Shown here: in pieces, positions 25,503 through 33,473 of the stretch | Numbering within the stretch: the first letter of the stretch is position 1 | Layout: each line of letters begins with the position of its first letter | Assembly (NCBI GenBank): GCA_965211995.1 | Contig: OZ243040.1 | Span: 682,001 to 746,000 of the forward strand | Source: CAYFZO01 sp965211995 | Lineage (GTDB): Bacteria > Pseudomonadota > Gammaproteobacteria > Poriferisulfidales > Oxydemutatoraceae | Direction: 5' to 3' | DNA: 64,000 nucleotides | Position numbers and translations under genes: made by a program | The notes under the pieces: generated by a model | The model's database searches: none | Told to the model about the DNA's origin: nothing | The model's input: only the letters and a program-made list of their open reading frames with translations

Positions 25503-26303
25503 TTATCCCAGAATATTCGGAAACTGCTCCAGCGTTTCGGCGCGCAGTCGTTCGACCACCGCAGCCGTGCGCCCGCGGCCGTCGCTGCGCGCGGGTTGCA
25601 GCGAGCGGTCGGCAACCAGCGTCGCCGGGCGCTGGGACAGCAGCAGCAGGCGGTCGGCAAGAAACAGCGCCTCGCGCAAATTGTGCGTTACGAACAGCAC
25701 CGTGCGCGGGGACGCTTGCAGTTGCGACAGCAGCAACTTGCGCAGGCGGATCGCGGTGCGCTCGTCTATGGACGAGAACGGCTCGTCCATGATCAGCAGC
25801 GGTGTTTCGACCGCGAACGCGCGCGCGAGTGCGGCGCGGCGGGCCATGCCCATGGACAGGGACGGCGGGTAATTGTCGGCGGCGTGCGACAGTTCCATGC
25901 CGTCGAGCAGCCACTCGATCCGGTCGCGCTGTTGCGCGGGCGGCAGCGCGGGCGGCAATACCAGTTGGACGTTTTCGCGCACCGTCCGCCACGGCAGCAG
26001 CCGGGGCTCCTGAAACATGCACGACAACGCGAGTTGGTCGCCGTGCGGCTGCGGCAGCGAAACGGCGCCGCGGTAGTCATGGTCCAAGCCCGCGATGAGT
26101 TTGAGCAGGGTGGTCTTGCCGCAGCCCGAGGGGCCGGTCAGCACCACCAATTCTTCGGCCTGCATTTCAAACGCGACGTCTTGCAGCACCGGCGTCTCGC
26201 CGCCGCCGCGCTGTGTGAAGCACTTGCGCTCGATCCTGACGCGCATCGGCGCCGCGCCGGAATTGGCGCCGGAGTTCGCGTCGGGGGGAGGCTCGGGGGT
26301 CAT
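25503..26303 (-). CDS. ABC importer ATP-binding protein (nitrate/sulfonate/taurine class)
   Basis: Energises uptake together with the permease and binding protein upstream. Walker A is LTGPSGCGKTTLLKL, the Q-loop FQEPRLLPWRT is typical of SsuB/TauB-like ATPases, Walker B is PLLIMDEPFSSID and the H-loop is FVTHNLREAL. The signature motif is unusual: where LSGGM is expected it reads SLSMGMARRAAL, with the first Gly replaced by Met. The start ATG at 26303 overlaps the permease stop (ATGA). It has 266 residues. Substrate not determinable. Confidence 0.9.
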   Translation of the reverse strand: MTPEPPPDANSGANSGAAPMRVRIERKCFTQRGGGETPVLQDVAFEMQAEELVVLTGPSGCGKTTLLKLIAGLDHDYRGAVSLPQPHGDQLALSCMFQEPRLLPWRTVRENVQLVLPPALPPAQQRDRIEWLLDGMELSHAADNYPPSLSMGMARRAALARAFAVETPLLIMDEPFSSIDERTAIRLRKLLLSQLQASPRTVLFVTHNLREALFLADRLLLLSQRPATLVADRSLQPARSDGRGRTAAVVERLRAETLEQFPNILG

Positions 26304-27049
26304 TCGCGCCACTTGTTGACGTGGGCTTCGAACGGCTGGATCAGCAGCAGTTCAACGAATTGCATGATGATCACGAAAGTCAGCCCCCAGGCGATGATCG
26401 AGGCGATATCGAACAGTTGGAAGTGCAGGTGCAACTGGAAGCCGACGCCGTTGCTGCGTCCGAGCAGTTCGACCACGAGCACGATTTTCCAGATCAACGC
26501 AATGCCCGAACGCGTCGCCGCCGCGATGTACGGCGCGAGTTCGGGGATGACGATGTGGCGCAGCCTGTTCCAGCGGCTGAAGCGGAACACCGTCGCCATC
26601 TCCTGCAGGTCGCGGTCCATCGCGCGCGCGCCTTCGCGGATCGTGACGACGACGTTCGGGATCTTGTTGATCGCGACCGCGGAGATTGCGGCGATCTCGG
26701 TCAGCCCCAGCCAGATGTAGGCGAGAATGATGATTACCAGCGCCGGGATGTTCAAAAAGAACAGCAGCCAGGGGTCGAGCGCGGTATCCACTTTCTTGAA
26801 ACCGCCCATCAACAGGCCGACGGTGATGCCGACCGCCATTGAGATCGTAAAACTGGCGACCACCCGCCACAGCGTAAAACCCGTGTGCACGAACAGTTCG
26901 CCGCTGCCGGCTTCGCGCGCCATCACCGCGGCCACCGCTAACGGCGAAGGCAGCGACTCCGCGCCGATTGCGAGCGAGGCCAGGTACCACAGCAGGATCA
27001 GCGCCGAGATCGAGGCGACGGGAACGATCGGCAGACGCTGGATATTCAT
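26300..27049 (-). CDS. ABC importer permease (SsuC/TauC-like)
   Basis: Inner-membrane permease of the binding-protein-dependent family. About six helices are visible, with the EAA-loop region around EGARAMDRDLQEMATVFRFS and RHIVIPELAPYIAAATRSGI, typical of nitrate/sulfonate/taurine permeases. Length is 249. It lies between its binding protein (64 bp upstream) and its ATPase (4-bp overlap), so this is one operon. Confidence 0.92.
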   Translation of the reverse strand: MNIQRLPIVPVASISALILLWYLASLAIGAESLPSPLAVAAVMAREAGSGELFVHTGFTLWRVVASFTISMAVGITVGLLMGGFKKVDTALDPWLLFFLNIPALVIIILAYIWLGLTEIAAISAVAINKIPNVVVTIREGARAMDRDLQEMATVFRFSRWNRLRHIVIPELAPYIAAATRSGIALIWKIVLVVELLGRSNGVGFQLHLHFQLFDIASIIAWGLTFVIIMQFVELLLIQPFEAHVNKWRE

Positions 27050-27113
27050 TGGAATCTGGACCTGCCGGCGCGCGCACGTGCAGGCGGGCTCGGGACGGCG
27101 TCGTTGCAGCGGG

Positions 27114-28085
27114 TTATTTCCAGAAAGTGCCCGCGCTGAGGCCGGAGTGGCCGCCGGTCAGTTTATCGCCGCCGATGTCCGCGAGCACTTGCATCAGCCG
27201 CGCCGCGGTGGCGGTGTCGCCGGCGTTCCAGGGTTGCGGCACGCCTTCGCGGTAACGCTCCCGCAGCGTGCGGAATGTCGCGTCGTCTTCGATCCGCATC
27301 AGCGGGCGCAGACGCTCCCATGTGGCGTCGTCTCGCAGCAACCGCGTGCGCGCCGCGTGGATCGCCGCGTTGAATTGGCGGACGACGCCGGGGCGGCGGC
27401 GCTCCCGGTCTTCGCTGAAAACGTAGCCGACCATCGGCACCGTGCCGCGTCCGGCGAGGTCGTTGCCGACCGTGCTTATTTCGAGCAGGCGGCGGTAGCC
27501 CTGCGCCTCCAGCCGCGCGCTGTAATGCCAGAAGTTCAGCACCGCGTCGAGGTTGCCGCGTTTGATCTGTCCGTTGAGCAGAGGCGGGGCGGCGTATTGC
27601 ACTTCGATCTCGGCGAGCGGGTCGAAACGGTATTGCTTGCGCGCCCACGCGCGCAGCAGCAGCCAACTTTTATCGTACGCGCCGCCGGCGACGCCGAGGC
27701 GCAAGCCGCGCAGGTCGCGCAGGTCCTGCGCCGCGGAACCGGGGGGCACCATGATCGCGCCGAGTGCCGACGAGTAAGGAATGAAACGGTAGCGCTTGCC
27801 TTCGGCGCGCCGGCGCGACACCCACAGCCAGTCGGTGACGATCAAGTCCACTTCGTTGCTCTGGAACACGATGTGCGTCGCCTGCTTGTTCGCAAACGGC
27901 ATGATTTCGATTGAGACGCCGTGTTTGCGGTCGAGTCCGTGGTGGATCGCGGTGTCGAGTTCCCAGTTGACCGTGCCGAATTTGAGCGTGCCGACGCGCA
28001 CCGGCTCGAGCGCGTGCAACGGCTGCACGCCGAGCCATAAGCCGAGCAGCAGGGACGGCAAGGCAAGTGACTGTGTGTGTGGCAT
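27114..28085 (-). CDS. ABC importer periplasmic binding protein (NMT1/SsuA-like)
   Basis: Periplasmic solute receptor. I start at ATG 28085 (MPHTQSLALPSLLLGLWLG, signal peptide ending LHA); a frame to 28574 is a non-coding extension. The mature part begins EPVRVGTLKFGTVNWELDTA and has IHHGLDRKHGVSIEIMPFA and VDLIVTDWLWVSRRRAEGKR, fitting the NMT1/SsuA fold. The C-terminus is GGHSGLSAGTFWK. The ligand is unknown. It heads the operon with an extended -10 and a palindrome 40 bp upstream. Length is 323. Confidence 0.88.
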   Translation of the reverse strand: MPHTQSLALPSLLLGLWLGVQPLHALEPVRVGTLKFGTVNWELDTAIHHGLDRKHGVSIEIMPFANKQATHIVFQSNEVDLIVTDWLWVSRRRAEGKRYRFIPYSSALGAIMVPPGSAAQDLRDLRGLRLGVAGGAYDKSWLLLRAWARKQYRFDPLAEIEVQYAAPPLLNGQIKRGNLDAVLNFWHYSARLEAQGYRRLLEISTVGNDLAGRGTVPMVGYVFSEDRERRRPGVVRQFNAAIHAARTRLLRDDATWERLRPLMRIEDDATFRTLRERYREGVPQPWNAGDTATAARLMQVLADIGGDKLTGGHSGLSAGTFWK

Positions 28086-28121
28086 TGAGGGAAGCGGTGG
28101 GTGTTTGCCCGTGACGCGGTG

Positions 28122-28138
28122 ATTATACCAGTCTGGTA
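28122..28138 (-). promoter_or_regulatory. extended -10 promoter overlapped by a perfect palindrome
   Basis: On the minus strand TGGTATAAT (28130-28122) is a full extended -10 box (TGn plus the consensus hexamer), about 37 bp before the binding-protein ATG. The 13-bp perfect palindrome TACCAGTCTGGTA (28126-28138) overlaps it, the arrangement expected of a repressor operator. The repressor is not identified. Confidence 0.55.
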
Positions 28139-28396
28139 AAGTGTTCCGCCGGTTGTTTGCATTATTGCGTTGTGCTTGCAATGAAGTATTTTCATATCGA
28201 TCATTATCCGCGCTTATTGCCCCGGAGTATGTTGTTGCGAGGCTTAGTGCCGAAGGGGGACTGGCCGGCTTCCGGTCCGAAGTGCGGCAAAAGGCGGCAG
28301 GCCGCTGAAAATCACTCCACTCCTGACGGCAGCCGGCCGGGCGCAGCCCCGCTGGTGGGGAGAAATACGAAAGACGACACGGGAGGGCACCGAAAG
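28139..28396. other. intergenic leader region upstream of 28397 gene
   Basis: No gene recognised. It holds the second copy of GTCCGAAGTGCGGCAAAA (about 28276-28293) and GC-rich segments (for example around 28335-28385) that may fold. I tested the cobalamin, guanidine-I, TPP and SAM consensus sequences by eye and none fits. Confidence 0.35.
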
Positions 28397-29086
28397 ATGA
28401 CGGGCCGACGTCGCACTTCAGATTCGAATCCGGCCCGCCGCGTTCCGGGCGGCGTTCAATTTTTCGGCGTGGTTGCCGCGGTGCTGACGGCCGGTGCGGC
28501 GTGGGCGCAGCCGCCGTCCGCCGCGGCGCCCGAGGGCTGGCCTTGCGTTCAGCGGTATCAGCCTGAGATTTCAAGCGGCACGTTCTGGCCGCACGAGTTG
28601 CCCGGAAATGTTGACCGCGGCGCCGCTCCGCAAGCGTGGGAATTGGCCGACCGCGTCACCGGGCGCGTGGTGACGCTGGCACAGGCGCGCACGCAAACCC
28701 GCGCGTTTCTTGCAGCGCAGGACGAAGCGGCACAGGCCCTGCAGCGCACCGCGGGCCTGCTGGTCGCCGCGCTTCACGAATTGACCAACCGCAAACGCGA
28801 CAGCGTGATCGCCGGCATCGCGCGGTTCAGTGCGCGTCAGCAGTTGATGATCAGGCGCATAGAGGAGCAGGCGAAGAAGATCGAAACGCTCAGGGCCGAC
28901 GACCCCCCCGACTTTGAGGCGCTCGAAGATCTTCAGGCACGCCAGACTTGGGACGTGCGGGTGTTCGAGGAGCGCGAGGCGCTGGTGGACCACTTATGCG
29001 AGCAGCCGGTGCTGATGGAGCAGAAACTCTTCGCGGTCGGCCGCGACATCGCAGCCTATCTCGAAGAGCACGGCGGATCTCGCTGA
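28397..29086 (+). CDS. predicted periplasmic helical protein, unknown function
   Basis: I do not recognise a named family. The N-terminus has a signal sequence (VQFFGVVAAVLTAGAAWAQ). The mature start PEGWPCVQRYQPEISSGTFW is followed by ELPGNVDRG and then a long helical, probably coiled-coil region (about residues 90-190) rich in Gln, Arg and Glu. Two Cys remain in the mature protein. GGGAGG lies about ten bases before ATG 28397. It has 229 residues. It is divergent from the ABC importer and upstream of the SoxYZ-like gene region; a link with periplasmic oxidation is only positional. Confidence 0.6.
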   Translation: MTGRRRTSDSNPARRVPGGVQFFGVVAAVLTAGAAWAQPPSAAAPEGWPCVQRYQPEISSGTFWPHELPGNVDRGAAPQAWELADRVTGRVVTLAQARTQTRAFLAAQDEAAQALQRTAGLLVAALHELTNRKRDSVIAGIARFSARQQLMIRRIEEQAKKIETLRADDPPDFEALEDLQARQTWDVRVFEEREALVDHLCEQPVLMEQKLFAVGRDIAAYLEEHGGSR

Positions 29087-29089
29087 CGG

Positions 29090-29545
29090 CTACCTTTCGG
29101 CTTCGGTGCAGCCGAGGCCGTCGAACTCGGCCAGCAGCGTGTTGTAGGAGCGCGTCCTTAGCGGCACTCGATTGTGGCGCAGCCATTTGTACTGAACCCC
29201 GTACGCCTCCACTTCACGCGCTTTCCAGGTCTCGCAAGCGTTGTTCAGGCGCGGTTTTTCCTGATGGTCCTGAAGGTAATGCACGAGTTCGTGCAGCAGG
29301 ATGCTGCGGTCGTACAGGTTGGTGTAAACGTCGTTGTCGAGCGCCATGTAGATCGCGCCGTCGTTATACGAAAACCAGCCGTGGACGTTGCCGCAGGAGG
29401 CGCCCCCGCAAGCCCGCGCTTCGAGTTGCACCTGGGGCAGGAACGTGACCGCGGGATTCGGGATTACGCCGATGATGCCGAGTTCCGCCTGAATATACAA
29501 GATCAGGGCGGTGATGATCTCCTGGAGCAGGGGGCCGGATTGCAA
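29090..29545 (-). CDS. HExxH-type putative metallopeptidase-like protein (DUF6647-like)
   Basis: The central SILLHELVHYLQDHQ contains a zinc-binding HExxH helix, followed downstream by Glu-rich WKAREVEAYGVQYKWLR that could supply a third ligand. This resembles small secreted proteins grouped as DUF6647. ACGGASCGNVHGWFSYND has paired Cys. The start is uncertain: no ATG is in reach, and TTG at 29545 gives 151 residues without an obvious signal peptide, while the frame stays open further upstream. It converges with the 28397 gene, the two stops being 4 bp apart. Confidence 0.6.
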   Translation of the reverse strand: MQSGPLLQEIITALILYIQAELGIIGVIPNPAVTFLPQVQLEARACGGASCGNVHGWFSYNDGAIYMALDNDVYTNLYDRSILLHELVHYLQDHQEKPRLNNACETWKAREVEAYGVQYKWLRHNRVPLRTRSYNTLLAEFDGLGCTEAER

Positions 29546-29644
29546 CGGCTCGACCGTTGAAGATGGCTTGCGGTGGTTGCTTGCGGCGGTGGATTTTTTA
29601 CGCCGCCGGCGGACACCGCGCCGCGCCGCGCCTCGCTCCGGCGC

Positions 29645-30469
29645 TCAGGCGGACGCGACCGGCCATTGTGATTCAAAGATCTTTTTGCGCGAGTCGGTCA
29701 CCGTCACCGACAGCACGTCGTTTTGCCGCGGCGCGTAGTGAAAGCCGAAACTCGGGTTTTCACTGAAAGAAATGTCGCCGCTGACCGCGAACACCGTCTC
29801 GCCCTCGCGGTTTTTGATCGCGACGCTCTCGACGTAGTGAGGCGGGATGAACAGGTGGGTGAGTTGGTCTTTCTGCATGCCCGAGTAACTCGGATGGAGC
29901 ACCGAGATATGGAATTTATGCGCGCCGCCCGCGGTTTCCCCCTCGTCCACCAGCGTCGCCTTGCCCATCGCCAGTTTCGCCAGCGGGTCTATTTTCAACG
30001 GCGCCGCCGAGCAGCCGCCCGAGGCTTTCACCAGAGTCGCATCCATGTACAGGCCGCCGTCGTTGGTCTCCGAGATCGCGCGCACGTTGCTGAAAGCGTT
30101 CACGCGGATGCGGGTGGTGACGTCCGCCGTGCCGCTGTGCGGCGACAGCGTGAACACGCTCGCGATCGGCGAGGGGTTTTCGTCAACCACGAGGTAGTGC
30201 TTCTTCACGAAACGTTCGGGGCTTTGCGGAAACAACGCCTCGACCCGCACCGTGACGTCGCCGCCGTTCGGCGGGCGGATTGGCGCGATGATCTTGACGA
30301 CGCCGTCGCCGGGGAGGATCTTTTGGTGCCGGAACAAATGTTCGCGGATCGCGTCCCAGGCTTGCTCCTCGGCCTGCGCGTCCGCGGCGGACAGGCGCCC
30401 GCAGGCGAGCACGGCGCCCGCGGCGGCGGTTGAAATCAGAAACTTGCGGCGTGCAAGGGCAACGGTCAT
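29645..30469 (-). CDS. quinoprotein dehydrogenase-associated SoxYZ-like fusion carrier
   Basis: Fusion of SoxY-like and SoxZ-like domains, a family (TIGR04557) found with PQQ-dependent dehydrogenase genes. A signal peptide with ARRKFLISTAAAGAVLACG (possibly Tat) is followed by a SoxY-like half ending in LVKASGGCSAAP, whose Cys is the SoxY-type carrier site, then a SoxZ-like half (KFHISVLHPSYSGMQKD, HYVESVAIKNREGE, ENPSFGFHYAP). Length is 274. GGAGG precedes ATG 30469 and a promoter lies at 30531-30560. A true thiosulfate Sox system is not implied. Confidence 0.85.
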   Translation of the reverse strand: MTVALARRKFLISTAAAGAVLACGRLSAADAQAEEQAWDAIREHLFRHQKILPGDGVVKIIAPIRPPNGGDVTVRVEALFPQSPERFVKKHYLVVDENPSPIASVFTLSPHSGTADVTTRIRVNAFSNVRAISETNDGGLYMDATLVKASGGCSAAPLKIDPLAKLAMGKATLVDEGETAGGAHKFHISVLHPSYSGMQKDQLTHLFIPPHYVESVAIKNREGETVFAVSGDISFSENPSFGFHYAPRQNDVLSVTVTDSRKKIFESQWPVASA

Positions 30470-30530
30470 GGCGGTATTCCTCCGGCCGATGGACGGCGGC
30501 GCTTGTTCAGCGCCTGTTATCTTGGGCGGA

Positions 30531-30560
30531 ATTATAGCAAGACGCCGGACGAGCCGGAAA
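30531..30560 (-). promoter_or_regulatory. promoter of the SoxYZ-like gene
   Basis: Minus strand TTTCCG (30560-30555), 18-bp gap, perfect TATAAT (30536-30531), about 60 bp before the start codon. Confidence 0.45.
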
Positions 30561-30747
30561 CGAAAAACACGCTTTTTAGCGGCTTATTTCCCCGGCGAAC
30601 GGGTGGACAGAGATGGAACACGCTTGCATGATAGGGGTTTCGAGGCGCCGGCAGGCGGCTTGGTTTTAGGCGCCGTGCCGGGGTTGTGGCATATTATTGG
30701 ATTGGCGGATGATTTCAGCTGGCGCAAACAGCCGGCGGGAGGCGGCA

Positions 30748-31188
30748 GTGTTCGGGGTATTCAAAGTGTTTAAGGAAAACAGAAAGTCGTTCGGGTTGGT
30801 GGCGGCTGTGTGGCTGTTCCCATGGCTGCTCTCCGCGTGTGGCGGCGGCGAGAGGGAAGTTCCGAATCTGGTTGGCGAGTGGCACGGCGTCAATAAGACG
30901 GTGTCCGATCTCAAGGGGTTTCAGGAATGGAAAAAGACGGTGCACATCACCGAGCAGCGCGACCGCCGCTTTCGCGGTCATTTTGAATACAGCGAAGGAC
31001 GCAAGGACTTTTTCGGCGTGATCCACCCCGGCAACCGCCGCTTCTCCTGGGTTGCGAGCGACAGCAAGGGCTACAACTTCGGCCGCATCCATCGCCGCCG
31101 CAACAAGATCAGTTCGTGCTATATCGAGTCCCGGGAGGAGGCGACCGCCGGTTGCGCGGTCTTGACCCGGGTGGAGTCCGAGGAATAA
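30748..31188 (+). CDS. predicted lipoprotein, unknown function
   Basis: Starting at GTG 30748, with GGGAGG five bases upstream, it reads MFGVFKVFKENRKSFG, then a hydrophobic stretch and the lipobox LLSAC followed by GGGEREVPNLVGEWHGVN. The mature part is mostly beta (HFEYSEGRKDFFGVIHPGNR, RNKISSCYIESREEAT), like small ligand-binding or lipocalin-type domains. I cannot name a family. Length is 146. It precedes a cytochrome c gene by 80 bp in the same direction. Confidence 0.7.
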   Translation: MFGVFKVFKENRKSFGLVAAVWLFPWLLSACGGGEREVPNLVGEWHGVNKTVSDLKGFQEWKKTVHITEQRDRRFRGHFEYSEGRKDFFGVIHPGNRRFSWVASDSKGYNFGRIHRRRNKISSCYIESREEATAGCAVLTRVESEE

Positions 31189-31268
31189 CGCCCGCCCGCC
31201 GCCTGATCGCCAACACCCGCCCGCGAACGGCGGGCCAATCCAAAACCCCAGCAGAACCGGAGTCTTAA

Positions 31269-31652
31269 ATGCGTTTTATTCCGTTGCAATGCGTCGTGCC
31301 GGCGGCATTGGTCGTGTGCGGCGCACTTTTATCGGAGGCGGCCGCGGCCGACGTCGAAGCCGGCAAGAAAACTTTTATCAAATGCCAAGTGTGTCACGCC
31401 GTTGAAAAAGACGTCTCCAGGATCGGGCCGAGTTTGCACGGCGTGTTCGGGCGCAAAGCCGGGACGCTCGCGAGTTTTCCGAATTACTCGGATCAGATAA
31501 AAGCATCGGGCATCGTGTGGGACGAGAAAACCATCACCGAATTCGTCAAAAACCCGAGGTCGTTCATCCCGAACACGCGGATGTTGTTTCTCGGACTCAA
31601 AAATGACGCCGAGATCTCGAACTTGCTGGTTTATCTCAAGTCCGTACAGTAG
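31269..31652 (+). CDS. small class I cytochrome c
   Basis: Periplasmic mono-haem electron carrier. A signal peptide (VVCGALLSEAAAA) precedes the haem site FIKCQVCHAVEK (CxxCH), followed by GPSLHGVFGRKAG and the likely distal Met in FIPNTRMLFLGLKN, as in cytochrome c550/c2. Length is 127. GGAG lies seven bases before the ATG. Beside the SoxYZ-like and Ped/Lut genes it could accept electrons from a quinoprotein dehydrogenase, which is inference. Confidence 0.9.
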   Translation: MRFIPLQCVVPAALVVCGALLSEAAAADVEAGKKTFIKCQVCHAVEKDVSRIGPSLHGVFGRKAGTLASFPNYSDQIKASGIVWDEKTITEFVKNPRSFIPNTRMLFLGLKNDAEISNLLVYLKSVQ

Positions 31653-31686
31653 AGCCGGTGGCGCCGCGGCCCCGGATAACCCCGGG

Positions 31687-31717
31687 ACCGGCCCGGGATA
31701 GATCCGGGCGGGCCGGT
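31687..31717. terminator. GC-rich inverted repeat between converging genes
   Basis: ACCGGCCCGG (31687-31696) pairs with CCGGGCGGGCCGGT across a short loop, apart from extra bases in the right arm. It separates the cytochrome c stop from the permease stop, so it may terminate both. No U-tract. Confidence 0.4.
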
Positions 31718-31723
31718 GCCGCC

Positions 31724-32569
31724 TTACGCAGCCTTGCCTTTGCGCGCGCCGAGCAGCCGCTGCGACGGCGCGTAGCCGTACACCGCGAGCGCGATGAAGA
31801 ACGCGGTGGTCGCGACCACCACGGTCATCGCGCCGGGGTTGAATTCCGAATACAGCGAGAAGCGGATCATCTCGACCGCGTGCGTGAAAGGGTTGTACAG
31901 GCAGACGTTGTACAGGAGCACGCTCGTCTCCTTGATGCGCCACAGCGGATACAGCGCCGACGAAGTAAAGAACATCGGGAAGATCACGAAGTTCATAATG
32001 CCCGCGAAGTTTTCGAGTTGCTTGATCACCGACGACAGGAACAGGCCGAGCGACCCGAGCATCAGCCCGGTCACGAGCAGCGTCGGCAGCAGCGCGAGAT
32101 AGCCGCTCGGCGGCGGGCGCACTTCCCAGAACCACGCGATCAGCAGGAATACATAGACCTGCAGGATCGAGATCAACGCGCCCGACAGCAGTTTGCTGAG
32201 CAGCAGGTACCAGCGCGGCGCCGGACTCGTCAGCAACACTCTCATGCTGCCCATCTCGCGGTCATACACCATTGACAGCGAAGTCTGCATGCCGCTGAAC
32301 AACTGGATCATGCCGATCAGCCCCGGCGTGATGTATTCCTCGTACAGCACGTAAGTTTCGTAAGGCGGGATGATCGAGACCCCGAGCACCGAGCGGAAGC
32401 CCGCGGCGAAGATAAACAGCCACACCAACGGCCTGACCAGCGCCGCGACGAAGCGCTCGCGCTGCTGAATAAAGCGCAGCATCTCGCGGCCCGCAATCGC
32501 CGCCAGGCAATGGTACAGAGCGCCGGCGCCGAACCCGTGCCGGGTTTGCCTTGAAGCGTCGGTTTTCAT
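31724..32569 (-). CDS. ABC-2 type permease of the PQQ-dehydrogenase-associated system (PedC/LutF-like)
   Basis: Membrane subunit of an ABC transporter linked to PQQ-dependent alcohol oxidation. ATG 32569 gives MKTDASRQTRHGFGAGALYH. About six helices carry ABC-2 landmarks: GREMLRFIQQRERFVAALVR, PGLIGMIQLFSGMQTSLSMV, YDREMGSMRVLLTSPAPRW and a late NPFTHAVEMIRFSLY. Length is 281. It is the last gene of a four-gene minus-strand cluster with its ATPase, a beta-propeller and a binding protein; homologous sets (pedA1A2BC, lutABEF) act in lanthanide-dependent metabolism. Its 5' end was duplicated in tandem. Confidence 0.85.
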   Translation of the reverse strand: MKTDASRQTRHGFGAGALYHCLAAIAGREMLRFIQQRERFVAALVRPLVWLFIFAAGFRSVLGVSIIPPYETYVLYEEYITPGLIGMIQLFSGMQTSLSMVYDREMGSMRVLLTSPAPRWYLLLSKLLSGALISILQVYVFLLIAWFWEVRPPPSGYLALLPTLLVTGLMLGSLGLFLSSVIKQLENFAGIMNFVIFPMFFTSSALYPLWRIKETSVLLYNVCLYNPFTHAVEMIRFSLYSEFNPGAMTVVVATTAFFIALAVYGYAPSQRLLGARKGKAA

Positions 32570-32775
32570 GGAGTTGCGGCGCCGCCGCCTGTGGCAGCCG
32601 TGCGCCGCGCCCTGATGTACGCCGGGTCGTCGCGGCCCGCAATCGCCGCCAGGCAATGGTACAGAGCGCCGGCGCCGAACCCGTGCCGGGTTTGCCTTGA
32701 AGCGTCGGTTTTCATGGGGTTGCGGCGGCGCCTACAGCAGCGTCGCGAGTTGCGTCCTGATGTGCGCCGGGTCGT
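32485..32775. repeat. tandem duplication at the ABC ATPase/permease junction
   Basis: Unit 32485-32630 (146 bp) repeats as 32631-32775 (145 bp). About 88 bp covering the 5' part of the permease gene are identical, while the part corresponding to the ATPase end and spacer has diverged. The boundary phrase CGCGGCCCG occurs at both outer ends and at the join, pointing to microhomology-mediated duplication. Confidence 0.88.
32566..32715 (-). pseudogene. truncated 5' copy of the ABC permease
   Basis: ATG at 32715 starts MKTDASRQTRHGFGAGALYH and CLAAIAGR identical to the intact permease, then crosses the join into DDPAYIRARRTAATGG and ends after 49 residues. Its TGA overlaps the ATG of the intact gene (ATGA at 32569-32566). 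It cannot form a membrane protein. If translated it would act as a leader peptide coupled to the permease. Confidence 0.8.
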
Positions 32776-33460
32776 CGCGGCCCGTGATCTCGCGGGCGCG
32801 GCCCTGCGCGGCCAATTCGCCCGTTTTGAGGATCAGCAGTTTATCGCCGGGTTCGACCTCTTCGAGCAGGTGCGTCGTCCACAGCGCCGACAGGCCGTCG
32901 CGGCACAGCGCGCGCACGTGTTGGGTGATTACGTCGCGGCTGCGGATATCGAGGCCGAAAGTCGGCTCGTCGAGGATCAGCAGGTCGGGCCGCTGCATCA
33001 GCGCGCGCACGATCTCAACGCGCCGCGCCTGGCCGCCGCTGAGTTTGCGGATCTTGTGGTGCATGTGGTCGAGCATGTCGAGGCGCTCCATTTCCTCGCG
33101 TGCACGCTGCTGCGCCTGCGCCGGCGACAGGCCGTAGAGCCCGGCGGAGTATTTGAGGTTCTGCCACGCGCTCAGGTCGAGGTCGAGCGAGCGCTGCTGG
33201 AATACGACGCCGAGATGCCGCAACGCCTGACGCGGCTGCTTTTTCATGTCGCAGCCGTTGATCAGGACGCTGCCCGCGCCGCTGTGATACAGGCCGGTGA
33301 TCAGCGAGAACAAGGTGGTTTTGCCGGCGCCGTTGTGCCCGAGCAGGACCGTGAACTCGCCCGGCGCGATTGAGAATTCAACCTGTTTGAGCGCCTCGAA
33401 CTTTCCGTACGCGTGGCTCAGCGCTCTCGCTTCGAGAGCGGGCGGGGTTTTCCGGGTCAT
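32732..33460 (-). CDS. ABC ATPase of the PQQ-dehydrogenase-associated system (PedB/LutE-like)
   Basis: Nucleotide-binding subunit. Walker A is LLGHNGAGKTTLFSLITG, the Q-loop is VVFQQRSLDLDLSAWQN, the signature is KLSGGQARRVEIVRALMQ, Walker B is LLILDEPTFGLDIRSRDV and the H-loop is WTTHLLEEVE. These fit the ABC-2 exporter-type ATPase class and the TIGR03864 group. Length is 242. It lies between the beta-propeller gene and the permease. The end of its coding sequence takes part in the tandem duplication but the C-terminus (RDDPAHIRTQLATLL) is intact. Confidence 0.88.
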   Translation of the reverse strand: MTRKTPPALEARALSHAYGKFEALKQVEFSIAPGEFTVLLGHNGAGKTTLFSLITGLYHSGAGSVLINGCDMKKQPRQALRHLGVVFQQRSLDLDLSAWQNLKYSAGLYGLSPAQAQQRAREEMERLDMLDHMHHKIRKLSGGQARRVEIVRALMQRPDLLILDEPTFGLDIRSRDVITQHVRALCRDGLSALWTTHLLEEVEPGDKLLILKTGELAAQGRAREITGRDDPAHIRTQLATLL

Positions 33461-33473
33461 GCAGGCGGGGCGG

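Noticed and set aside
28280..28396. Possible riboswitch upstream of the 28397 gene
   Set aside because: GC-rich and foldable, but the cobalamin, guanidine-I, TPP and SAM consensus elements are absent.
28086..28574. N-terminal extension of the ABC binding protein
   Set aside because: The extension covers the promoter and lacks protein-like composition; a signal peptide begins at 28085.
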